Below, piece after piece: positions 9,252-17,052 of a stretch of DNA of 64,000 nucleotides (the stretch's first letter is position 1; each line of letters begins with the position of its first letter). Made by a program: the position numbers and the translations under genes. Location of the stretch: the NCBI RefSeq assembly GCF_002029255.1, contig NZ_MZGT01000005.1, forward strand, positions 1-64,000, given 5' to 3'. Below the pieces are notes generated by a model. That model did no database searches. It saw only the letters and a program-made list of their open reading frames with translations, and was not told the DNA's origin. This DNA comes from Clostridium chromiireducens (GTDB lineage Bacteria > Bacillota > Clostridia > Clostridiales > Clostridiaceae).

Positions 9252-10258
9252 TACTTTATCCTCCTTATAGGTGATTCAACTTTTGGCGCATCCTCGTGGC
9301 ATAACCAACATGCTGTTTTGTGTTCTTTTCCTACTTCAAATAGAGGCGGCTGCTTTTGAAGGCATATCTTCATTGCATAGTCGCACCTTGCAGCGAACGG
9401 ACATCCAACTGGTGGATTTAACAAATCTGGTGGCTGCCCTTCAATTGGGATAAGCTTTTCTTTAATATCTTCTTTAGGATTTGGAACACTTCTTAAAAGT
9501 CCCCATGTATAAGGATGTTTACCTCTATAGAATATATCTTCAGTAGTTCCAGTCTCTACTATTATTCCACCGTACATTACATTTATTCTCGTACAAACAT
9601 CTGCAACAACTCCTAAATCATGAGTTATTAATATAATTGCAGTATCAAGCTTTTCTTTTAATTCTTTCATTAAATCTAAAATTTGTGCTTGTATTGTAAC
9701 ATCCAATGCCGTTGTTGGCTCATCTGCAATAATCAGCTTTGGTTCACAAATTAAACTCATAGCTATCATTGCTCTTTGTCTCATACCGCCTGAAAATTCA
9801 TGAGGATACTGTTTCATTCTCTTCTCTGGACTTGGTATTCCAACTAGTCCAAGCATTTTTATAGCTTCTTTCTTAGCTTCTGCTCTAGTAATCTTTCTAT
9901 GTTTTAAAAGCGGTTCAATTAATTGATCGCCTATGGTATATACTGGGTTTAATGATGTCATAGGGTCTTGGAATATCATTCCTATATCATTACCTCTTAT
10001 AGTTTCCATTTCTGATTCTTTGATACTTGAAATGTCTTTCCCATTAAAACGTATTTCTCCGCCAACAATTCTTCCGTTATCTGCTAGCAGCCTCATAATA
10101 GACATCATAGTAACACTTTTACCACAACCTGATTCTCCAACTATTCCTAACGCTTCTCCTTTTCCTAAGTAGAAAGATACCCCTCTTACTGAGTGTACTT
10201 CACCAGCACTAGTTTTAAAGGAAGTTTGTAGGTCTTTTACATCTAATAACTTTTCCAT
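9251..10258 (-). CDS. oppD: Oligopeptide ABC transporter ATPase OppD
   Basis: A 335-residue ATPase subunit with Walker A GESGCGKS, signature FSGGMRQR, Walker B LIIADEPTTALD, the switch His in LITHDLGVV, and the Cys-containing C-terminal oligopeptide domain (CPFAARCDYAMKIC). ATG follows GGAGGAAGAAAG. It is 16 bases behind oppC and overlaps oppF by one base. Confidence 0.93.
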   Translation of the reverse strand: MEKLLDVKDLQTSFKTSAGEVHSVRGVSFYLGKGEALGIVGESGCGKSVTMMSIMRLLADNGRIVGGEIRFNGKDISSIKESEMETIRGNDIGMIFQDPMTSLNPVYTIGDQLIEPLLKHRKITRAEAKKEAIKMLGLVGIPSPEKRMKQYPHEFSGGMRQRAMIAMSLICEPKLIIADEPTTALDVTIQAQILDLMKELKEKLDTAIILITHDLGVVADVCTRINVMYGGIIVETGTTEDIFYRGKHPYTWGLLRSVPNPKEDIKEKLIPIEGQPPDLLNPPVGCPFAARCDYAMKICLQKQPPLFEVGKEHKTACWLCHEDAPKVESPIRRIK

Positions 10259-10274
10259 ATGTTCTTTCTTCCTC

Positions 10275-11222
10275 CTATCTCTTGTTCTTAGGATCTAACG
10301 CTTGACTCAATCCATCACCAAAAAGGTTAAAGCATAATATTATTATACAAATCATTGCTGCTGGGAAAAATAATTGGTATGGGTATGTATATATACCTTG
10401 CATTGCTTCATTAGCCAATGTTCCAAGAGATGCTCTTGGAGCAGCAATTCCAAGACCAATAAAGCTTAAAAATGCTTCTGTAAATACAGCTTCTGGGATT
10501 AATAATGTTAATGTAACCATTATTGATCCTATACAGTTTGGAATCAAATGTCTTATTAATATTCTTCCATTTGTTGCACCTAATGACTTTGCAGCAAGAA
10601 CGAACTCTTGTTGCTTTAATTGAAGTACATCTCCTCTTACAATTCTAGCCATTCCAATCCAATAAGTTATGGAAAGACCTAACACTATGGTAATAAGACC
10701 ACTTCCACCAGCTGCTCCTGGCTTATTTAAAATTGCCATAAATATTACTACATATATAGTCATCGGAATTGAAGATAAAACATCTACTATTCTCATTAAT
10801 ATGCTATCTACTATTCCACCAAAATAACCAGCAATTCCACCATATAATACTCCAATAACTAGATTTATAAAAGCTGCTAAAACAGCAATAATCAATGAAT
10901 ATCTAGCTCCGTAAAAATTTCTAACAAACAAGTCTCTTCCAAGATTATCTGTTCCAAACCAATGCTCAGCAGATGGTTTTAAATATGTTTGTGATAGATC
11001 GTTAGCTGCATAATCATATTTAGATAACATTGGAACCAAAATAGCTGCCGAAACTACAAGTATTATTACCACTAAGGACACTATTGCCATCTTATCCTTT
11101 TTTAATCTCCTCCATGCATCCTGCCAAAATCCAACACTTGGTCTAACTATTGCATCAATTTTCTTTTCTTCTGCACTTAGAGGAGCAAACAATTCTTTTT
11201 CAATTTTTAATCCATTTTCCAT
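10275..11222 (-). CDS. oppC: Oligopeptide ABC transporter permease OppC
   Basis: A 315-residue membrane protein with a long cytoplasmic N-terminus and then about six membrane helices. The first helix is near residues 45-68 (MAIVSLVVIILVVSAAILV). An external segment WFGTDNLGRDLFVR, typical of DppC/OppC, follows it. The ATPase-docking loop contains AAKSLGATNGRILIRHLIPN. It forms the channel with OppB. It lies 15 bases behind oppB and is preceded by GGGGAGG. Confidence 0.92.
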   Translation of the reverse strand: MENGLKIEKELFAPLSAEEKKIDAIVRPSVGFWQDAWRRLKKDKMAIVSLVVIILVVSAAILVPMLSKYDYAANDLSQTYLKPSAEHWFGTDNLGRDLFVRNFYGARYSLIIAVLAAFINLVIGVLYGGIAGYFGGIVDSILMRIVDVLSSIPMTIYVVIFMAILNKPGAAGGSGLITIVLGLSITYWIGMARIVRGDVLQLKQQEFVLAAKSLGATNGRILIRHLIPNCIGSIMVTLTLLIPEAVFTEAFLSFIGLGIAAPRASLGTLANEAMQGIYTYPYQLFFPAAMICIIILCFNLFGDGLSQALDPKNKR

Positions 11223-11237
11223 TTTTCTTTTCCTCCC

Positions 11238-12164
11238 CTAGACTTCCGCATCTTGTAATTTTATTCTTGGATCAATCAATACATATAGTATATCCACAAA
11301 GAATGTAAAAAATATTAACATTGTACAATAGAATACTGTTACTCCAAGCAACATAGAATAATCTCTGTTTGTAACTGATTGTATAAATTCATTACCAAGT
11401 CCAGGAATGGCAAAAATCTTTTCAGTTATGAATCCACCAGTTAATATAGAGGCTGTTAATGGTCCAACATATGTAACTATTGGAATCAACGAATTTCTTA
11501 AAGCATGTTTAAATATAATTGTACTTTTACTTAATCCTTTAGCTTTTGCGGTTCTTATGTAATCTGACTTTAATACATCTATTAACTTACTTCTTGTAAG
11601 TCTTGTAATAAATGATAGAGATGCTGCTGATAATGCAATACAAGGCATTATATCATTTTTCCATTCACCAAATCCTGTTGGAGGTAGTAATTGAAACTCA
11701 ACACCTAATACATAAATTAAAACCGCACCAATTACAAAGCTCGGTATTGTAATACAAAGCGTTGCAATAAATACTACAACCCTATCCGGCCATCTTCCAC
11801 TCTTTAGCGCTGCAAGCGTTCCTAGAAGTATACCTCCAATTAGTGACATAATTACAGCTATTATACCTAACTCAGCAGATGCTGGAAATGACTTTTCTAT
11901 AGTATCTGCTACTCCTCTTCCTTCAAAAACCATCGATTCACCAAAATCCCCATGTACCAAATTATTAAGATACATTGTGTATTGGTCAAATAAAGGTTTA
12001 TCCGTTCCATATTTTGCTGCCATATTTGCCTTAACTTGCGGTGTTAGCTTGTCTCCATCAAATGGCCCTCCTGGCATAAGTCTCATTAGAAAAAATGTTA
12101 CTGTTATTACAACCCATATGGTTAACAGACTTACTAAAAATCTTTTTCCAATATATTTTAGCAT
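11238..12164 (-). CDS. oppB: Oligopeptide ABC transporter permease OppB
   Basis: A 308-residue membrane protein and the first gene of oppBCDFA. It opens MLKYIGKRFLVSLLTIWVV, the usual OppB/DppB first helix, followed by the conserved MRLMPGGPF. The cytoplasmic docking loop reads TAKAKGLSKSTIIFKHALRN. ATG follows AGAAGGAGAGG. A candidate catabolite-repression site lies about 130 bases upstream. Confidence 0.92.
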   Translation of the reverse strand: MLKYIGKRFLVSLLTIWVVITVTFFLMRLMPGGPFDGDKLTPQVKANMAAKYGTDKPLFDQYTMYLNNLVHGDFGESMVFEGRGVADTIEKSFPASAELGIIAVIMSLIGGILLGTLAALKSGRWPDRVVVFIATLCITIPSFVIGAVLIYVLGVEFQLLPPTGFGEWKNDIMPCIALSAASLSFITRLTRSKLIDVLKSDYIRTAKAKGLSKSTIIFKHALRNSLIPIVTYVGPLTASILTGGFITEKIFAIPGLGNEFIQSVTNRDYSMLLGVTVFYCTMLIFFTFFVDILYVLIDPRIKLQDAEV

Positions 12165-12294
12165 TTATTCCTCTCCTTCTTAATTTTATCTTTACTTTAA
12201 TATTGTTAAATTAATTTATTTTAATTTGTTGTATTTAGATATTTCTATTGACATTTAAAATTATAACTGAAATATTATATTTTTCATAATTTAA

Positions 12295-12308
12295 GGAAAG
12301 CGCTTCCA
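12295..12308. promoter_or_regulatory. Candidate CcpA (cre) site upstream of oppB
   Basis: Read on the minus strand, TGGAAGCGCTTTCC matches the cre consensus TGNAANCGNTNNCA at nine of ten fixed positions. It sits about 130 bases before the oppB start, which would place peptide uptake under carbon catabolite control. Confidence 0.5.
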
Positions 12309-12337
12309 TACTTTTCAAAAATATATAATATATTAAT

Positions 12338-12373
12338 GGAGTCATTAAACACACTCAAACGTTTAATAACTCC
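12338..12373. terminator. Hairpin between 4hbD and opp operon
   Basis: Stem GGAGTCATTAAAC (12338-12350) with GTTTAATAACTCC (12361-12373), one mismatch, 10-base loop. It probably ends the 4hbD transcript, although the best T-run (TTATTTTTTC) lies on the plus-strand side. The remaining 380 bases up to 12751 are AT-rich with no gene seen. Confidence 0.5.
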
Positions 12374-12751
12374 TTTGTTATTTTTTCTCATTAATGATTT
12401 ATCAATATTTGATTTTTCTTTATTAAAATTTAATTTATTCGTAACACAATATCATAATAATAATATTTTTATTTATTTATGTCAAGATTATATTAAAATT
12501 AGGTAAAACAAATTAGAGGGATCTTTACCTATTTATAGTATGGAATTTATTAAAACTTCACACTCTTTAGGCAAATAACCCCCAAATATTTTCCTTGTTT
12601 GCTTATATTTAACTTTTAAATTCCAAAAATTTTCTTTTAGATAATATATTAAATGAATTTCGAAAAATCCAAAGTTTTTACCTTTATATAATAGAATTTA
12701 TGGAGTTAGAATTCATCTTTTAAATTTTTCACCTATATATACTTAATTTTA

Positions 12752-13867
12752 TTAATATAGACTTTTATATATGTGATAAACTTGATCCCTATCTAGATTT
12801 ATATAATTATTGGCCATTAGCCTTTGCTGTTTCCCAATAACACTATCCGAAAATTCTTCCAGCTCCCTTTCACTTACTCCATATTCACTTAGTGACTTCT
12901 TCACAATTAAATTATCAAGTAAGAATTCCAGCTGTTCATAGACTCCATCTTCTGAACATTCTAATAAGTTCGCCAAAAACTTATTTAATTCTCCAATTTC
13001 TCCATCTGGATTCACTTTTTGATATACTTTGAATATTTCTGTGAACATCACATAATTTGCTTCTCCATGAGGCACATGGTATGCTGCGCTTAAAGGATAA
13101 CTCAATGCATGAACCGCTCCGCACCCAGCATTCCCAAAAGCAATGCCAGCGTAATTACTTGCTAGAAGGAATTCATCCAACATTTCGTTTCGCACATCTT
13201 TTCCTTTTTCTACAATTTTTTTATATCCTTTAATTATTATCTCCATAGACTTTAATGAGAAAAGCCTTGTATGCGCTGTAGCTTTAGGAGATAGATATGA
13301 TTCGATTGCATGAATAAATGAATCAATCGAGCTAGTCGCAAATACATCAAATGGCAGGCATTGTAATAACTCTGGCACCATAACGGCACTATCAGCATAT
13401 AGTTCATCTGTAGCAAGCCCCATTTTAGTGTTTTTATCTTTCAATTCTAAAATAGATATATTAGTAACCTCACTACCAGTCCCACATGTGGTTGGCACCA
13501 AAACCAGTTCTTTTTCCTTTATAATTTCTAATTTATGATCATATAAATCTACAACTGGTGAAATGTTTTTTAACGCAAATAACTTTGCAATGTCTAGAAT
13601 AGATCCGCCTCCAATAGCTATAACTCTTTCATAAGATATCCTTTTAATATGCTCATACATAGCTTCAACCATTTCATCAGAAGGTTCTCCACTCCCATAG
13701 TTTTCTCTAAATAATACAGCTGCTTTATTCACATTAGTCTTCAAATAATTATCATAAACCCTTTTATTAGTAATAATAAGATCATCCTTCCCAACACGAA
13801 ATTCTCTGCAGAAAGTTTTACAATCATTATACATATATATAGTAGGATTTAACATTAATTGTTTCAT
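12752..13867 (-). CDS. 4hbD: 4-hydroxybutyrate dehydrogenase
   Basis: A 371-residue iron-containing (type III) alcohol dehydrogenase that closely resembles the Clostridium kluyveri enzyme in length and sequence landmarks (GEPSDEM, LVPTTCGTGSEVTN, GIAFGNAG). It reduces succinic semialdehyde to 4-hydroxybutyrate with NADH. NAD-binding GGGS is at 86-89, and likely metal ligands are Asp182, His186, His253 and His267. ATG follows GGAGGGG. The neighbour is a putrescine aminotransferase rather than the succinyl-CoA genes found in C. kluyveri, which suggests the semialdehyde here comes from GABA. It might instead reduce 4-aminobutyraldehyde or another short aldehyde. Confidence 0.87.
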   Translation of the reverse strand: MKQLMLNPTIYMYNDCKTFCREFRVGKDDLIITNKRVYDNYLKTNVNKAAVLFRENYGSGEPSDEMVEAMYEHIKRISYERVIAIGGGSILDIAKLFALKNISPVVDLYDHKLEIIKEKELVLVPTTCGTGSEVTNISILELKDKNTKMGLATDELYADSAVMVPELLQCLPFDVFATSSIDSFIHAIESYLSPKATAHTRLFSLKSMEIIIKGYKKIVEKGKDVRNEMLDEFLLASNYAGIAFGNAGCGAVHALSYPLSAAYHVPHGEANYVMFTEIFKVYQKVNPDGEIGELNKFLANLLECSEDGVYEQLEFLLDNLIVKKSLSEYGVSERELEEFSDSVIGKQQRLMANNYINLDRDQVYHIYKSLY

Positions 13868-13974
13868 AAAGTACTTACCCCTCCTTTATTATTAGAAATA
13901 CTATAGATATCTCAACCCAATATTTTACTTATAATCAGGATAATACATGTCAGACTCATGTGTCTAATATACTA

Positions 13975-14000
13975 GAAACAAGTGACATGTCACTTGTTTC
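13975..14000. promoter_or_regulatory. Perfect 26-bp palindrome between patA and 4hbD
   Basis: GAAACAAGTGACA (13975-13987) is followed directly by its exact complement to 14000. It lies 108 bases upstream of 4hbD and 38 bases beyond the patA stop. No T-run follows on either strand, so an operator or an RNA-processing hairpin is as likely as a terminator. Confidence 0.55.
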
Positions 14001-14038
14001 GGTAAGTCATCACATAATTCTAAACATTAATTATATAC

Positions 14039-15394
14039 TTATATATTGAACTCTTTTCTAGTATCCTCTAATGCGATATCCATTCTCTCGATTACATTAT
14101 CCATATCCTCTTTGGAAATAACTGCTGCTGGTTCAAAACGAATGCATTTAGCATTTACTAAGGTACCTGCAGTCATAACTCCTCTTTTAAACAGACCTTT
14201 AGCAACAGAGTATCCTATATCACTTTCGCAGAATTCTACTGCTAGCATAAGTCCAGTACCTCTTACTTCATTAATTACTGTAGGATACTTCTTCCATAAA
14301 CTTTCTAATCCTGCTTTTAGATACTCTCCTTTTTCTTTACATTGTCCAGGAACATCGTTTTCTAGCATATATTTTATTGTTGCAAGTGCTGCTGAACAAC
14401 AAACTGGATTTCCACCAAAAGTTGGTGACCCTAATAACCATGGATTATCTATTAAATCTTGTGTCCACATTTTAGGTCTGCATATAATTCCTGTTATTGG
14501 CATTATTCCACCACCAAACGCTTTACCAAAAGTCATAATATCAGGTGTTACACCTTCTGCTTCACATCTCCACATTGTTCCTGTTCTGCCCATACCAGTT
14601 TGAATTTCATCAAATATTAATGCTACTCCATATTCATCACATATTTCACGAACTTCTTGTAAGTATCCTTCTGGCGGAATAATAATTCCTGCTTCACCTT
14701 GTATTGGTTCTAGTATGACAGCTGCGACTTTTTCTCCTACTGCATAAAGATTTTTTATAGCTTTTCTCATATCTTCTGCGTTACCATATTCAACGTGTTG
14801 AACTTGTTGCACCATTGGTGTGTAAGGTACTCTATATGTACTCTTACCTCCCATTGAAACTGCTCCCATTGATTTGCCATGGAAAGCTCCTACTGTTGAA
14901 ATATACCATCTTCCACCTGTAGCTATTCTTGCAAGTTTTAATGCCATTTCTACTGCTTCCGCTCCTCCATTAGTGAAAAAGCAGTATTCTAAATCCCCAG
15001 GAGTAATATCAGCAACTGCCTTTGCAAGATATCCTCTTAATGGATCTAATAGTTCTTGCGAGTGTAATGCTTGGTGATCAAGTTGTGCCTTTACAACATC
15101 GAGAATTTCCTCATTTCTATGTCCACATGTATAAATTCCAAAACCACCCAAACAATCGATAAACTTTTCTCCATATAATCCTGTACAATAAGATCCTTCA
15201 TCAGTCCACTCTATAACTGCTGCATTTGTAGATACTGACTTTCTGTATTTAAGCCAGCCTGGGCTTACATAATTATCAAAATAATTTACTGTATCTTTCG
15301 TAATTAGTTCCTTATCCTCATTTGTTAACTCATTGCTTTTAATATATCCTATTACTCTGTTTAAATCTTCAATAACTTGTTCTTTGTGTCCCAT
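14039..15394 (-). CDS. patA: Putrescine aminotransferase
   Basis: A 451-residue class III PLP aminotransferase. It follows E. coli PatA (YgjG) closely, for example EFIDCLGGFGI-like, LHSQELLDPLR, GAFHGKSMGAVS and ILEPIQGEAG. Asp262 (FDEIQTGMGRTG) should contact the pyridine nitrogen and Lys291 (TFGKAFGGG) should bind PLP. It moves an amino group from putrescine to 2-oxoglutarate, giving 4-aminobutyraldehyde, which cyclises to 1-pyrroline. The same enzyme could also act on GABA, because no separate GABA aminotransferase is visible. ATG follows GAGAGGAAG; a terminator-like hairpin lies just upstream in the leader. Confidence 0.88.
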   Translation of the reverse strand: MGHKEQVIEDLNRVIGYIKSNELTNEDKELITKDTVNYFDNYVSPGWLKYRKSVSTNAAVIEWTDEGSYCTGLYGEKFIDCLGGFGIYTCGHRNEEILDVVKAQLDHQALHSQELLDPLRGYLAKAVADITPGDLEYCFFTNGGAEAVEMALKLARIATGGRWYISTVGAFHGKSMGAVSMGGKSTYRVPYTPMVQQVQHVEYGNAEDMRKAIKNLYAVGEKVAAVILEPIQGEAGIIIPPEGYLQEVREICDEYGVALIFDEIQTGMGRTGTMWRCEAEGVTPDIMTFGKAFGGGIMPITGIICRPKMWTQDLIDNPWLLGSPTFGGNPVCCSAALATIKYMLENDVPGQCKEKGEYLKAGLESLWKKYPTVINEVRGTGLMLAVEFCESDIGYSVAKGLFKRGVMTAGTLVNAKCIRFEPAAVISKEDMDNVIERMDIALEDTRKEFNI

Positions 15395-15418
15395 AATATT
15401 ACTTCCTCTCTAAAACAA

Positions 15419-15460
15419 AACAGCGCATTACCTTGATTATTAAATCAGTAATACGCCGTT
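15419..15460 (-). promoter_or_regulatory. Attenuator-like hairpin in patA leader
   Basis: Arms AACAGCGCATTAC (15419-15431) and GTAATACGCCGTT (15448-15460) pair over 13 bases with two G-U pairs, plus an inner TGATT/AATCA stem. On the patA strand it is followed by TTTTGTTTT and then the patA ribosome site. It has the form of an intrinsic terminator between promoter and gene. Confidence 0.6.
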
Positions 15461-15555
15461 GTATTTAATCTATTTCTTTTATTGATATTATTATAAATCA
15501 AACTAGTCAACGAATACAATTCTCTATACGTATGGTTATTGCATTATTTTAGGAG

Positions 15556-15578
15556 TATACATACTACTTTATAAGTAC
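15556..15578. promoter_or_regulatory. 23-nt motif shared with the P-II upstream region
   Basis: Twenty-one of 23 bases match the complement of 24765-24787; the shared core is CTTTATAAGTAC preceded by ACATACT. It lies between the divergent patA (start 162 bases away) and LuxR-type gene (start 174 bases away). It is a candidate binding site for one of the two LuxR-type regulators of this island. Confidence 0.5.
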
Positions 15579-15751
15579 CTTTTTTCTTCCTTAGTATGTA
15601 GCATTTCTAATATTTAAGTATTATTGAAAATATGTACAATTAATCTGGATTATGATACACTGTTTTTAGTGAATACACAGGATATAATGCATGTATTATT
15701 GGCATTTGTTCAAGGAGTGTAACTAATATGTAATTACAGAGAGGTATTTAT

Positions 15752-16504
15752 ATGCAAAATAATGAATTTCTCTTAATAAATAATATAATTTATCAGATCT
15801 ATAGCATTCCTGATTTCGATACTATGAAAATAACATTCTTAAACCTGCTCAAAATGCTACTTCCAAGTACTGCTTCAAGTATCCTAATGGCCGATCATAC
15901 CAGCTCAAATAATTTACTTTGTGACCCAATTTGCGTGCCCGAAATCTATTCAGAAGCTGAGAAAAACTACCTACTAAATGAAGATGAAGATTACACGCGT
16001 TGGGTTATGCTTAGCGGTCAGTGCTTACTTATTCGCGAAAGTGATTTGATGCCTGAAGAGGAACGAATAAAGACAGTTCTTTATAAAAAATGTTATGAAC
16101 CATTCGGTTTTCATTATTCGATACAATTAAATCTTGTATATAATGATTTATTCTTAGGTGTAGTTACCCTTTATCGAAAAAAAGAAGATAAAGATTTTAC
16201 ATCTGATGAAATGTTCATTGTAAAAGCATTTAGTGATCATCTCAATCTTCGTTTCTATGAATATTATACAAAGGATTCAAAGAATTCTTCCACCAAATCC
16301 TACTCAATTGCTAATCTTGCAGCACAATATAATTTAACAAATCGTGAAGTAGAAGTTCTGCAACTGATTTTTGAGGATTTAGATAATGACCAAATTGCGG
16401 ACAAACTATGTATAAGCGGCTATACATTAAAAAAACACATCCAGAATTTATACCGAAAATTCGATGTGTCTACAAAATGGAACTTGTTAAAATTTAGAGA
16501 ATGA
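15752..16504 (+). CDS. LuxR-type regulator of the putrescine island
   Basis: A 250-residue cytoplasmic protein. Residues 1-170 look like a GAF-type sensory region, and residues 185-250 form a LuxR-type helix-turn-helix (YNLTNREVEVLQLIF, DQIADKLCISGYTLKKHIQNLYRKF). It is divergent from patA, which suggests control of that gene. It is a paralogue of the protein at 24788-25546: both open with INNIxYQIxSI and share the ESD, E-R-KT/VET, YKK and EP landmarks of the sensor half. The two paralogues bracket the catabolic genes. The signal sensed is unknown; putrescine, GABA or a nitrogen signal are guesses. ATG follows AGAGAGG. Confidence 0.8.
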   Translation: MQNNEFLLINNIIYQIYSIPDFDTMKITFLNLLKMLLPSTASSILMADHTSSNNLLCDPICVPEIYSEAEKNYLLNEDEDYTRWVMLSGQCLLIRESDLMPEEERIKTVLYKKCYEPFGFHYSIQLNLVYNDLFLGVVTLYRKKEDKDFTSDEMFIVKAFSDHLNLRFYEYYTKDSKNSSTKSYSIANLAAQYNLTNREVEVLQLIFEDLDNDQIADKLCISGYTLKKHIQNLYRKFDVSTKWNLLKFRE

Positions 16505-16510
16505 CCGAAT

Positions 16511-16626
16511 ACTTAAAGTGAGGCAATAGACAACCGAAATAGAATACATATATGTTCCTCAGGACTGTGAAAAATTTCGCTGAACATATATGTATTCTAT
16601 TTCTTTGTTTTGCTTTCACTTTAAGT
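16511..16626. repeat. Long inverted repeat after LuxR-type gene
   Basis: Perfect 22-bp arms at 16536-16557 and 16582-16603, and perfect 10-bp outer arms ACTTAAAGTG (16511-16520) / CACTTTAAGT (16617-16626), around a 24-base loop. It starts 7 bases after the LuxR-type stop. It lacks a clear T-run, so a simple terminator is not the full explanation. Confidence 0.75.
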
Positions 16627-16803
16627 GTTTAGAATTACAAGCTTCTTGCTATGCAGTATCAAAAATTACTGAAAGACTCTCATTAACTTTTACTCATCAA
16701 ATCATTTATTATTAAGAAACTATTAATAATACTATTGATGCCTAGGAAATATATAAATACTTGCCTACATATGCTTTGCCTTTAAAAATTTACACCAAAC
16801 AAA

Positions 16804-16995
16804 GAAATTGAATATATGTTTTTGCGGAGCGTTCATCAGAAGAGTTTGCTGGCTGTGATTCTTAGAATATAAGTTGTTCCAAATATGCTAGTTCAAAGCT
16901 TGCCTTTGAGGCTAGCATTTTGGGCACAACTTGTATTCTTAGAATCATCCAGAAAACTCTTCCAAGAACTGGAGTAAACACATATATTCAATTTC
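16804..16995. repeat. 192-base imperfect palindrome
   Basis: Outer arms GAAATTGAATATATG (16804-16818) and CATATATTCAATTTC (16981-16995). The pairing continues inward through GAAGAGTTT/AAACTCTTC, TGATTCTTAGAATA/TATTCTTAGAATCA and GCTAG/CTAGC to a small CAAAG/CTTTG hairpin. The outer arm sequence resembles that of the palindrome at 16511-16626 (CAACCGAAAT then GAATA). The whole stretch 16505-17052 has no gene. Confidence 0.75.
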
Positions 16996-17052
16996 GGTTG
17001 CTTAGAAGTAAACTTAAAGTGTCATACAACTGAAAGTATTTTTATACCGATT

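Noticed and set aside
16505-17052. CRISPR array or insertion sequence
   Set aside because: The repeats are inverted rather than regularly spaced direct repeats, and no transposase frame is present.
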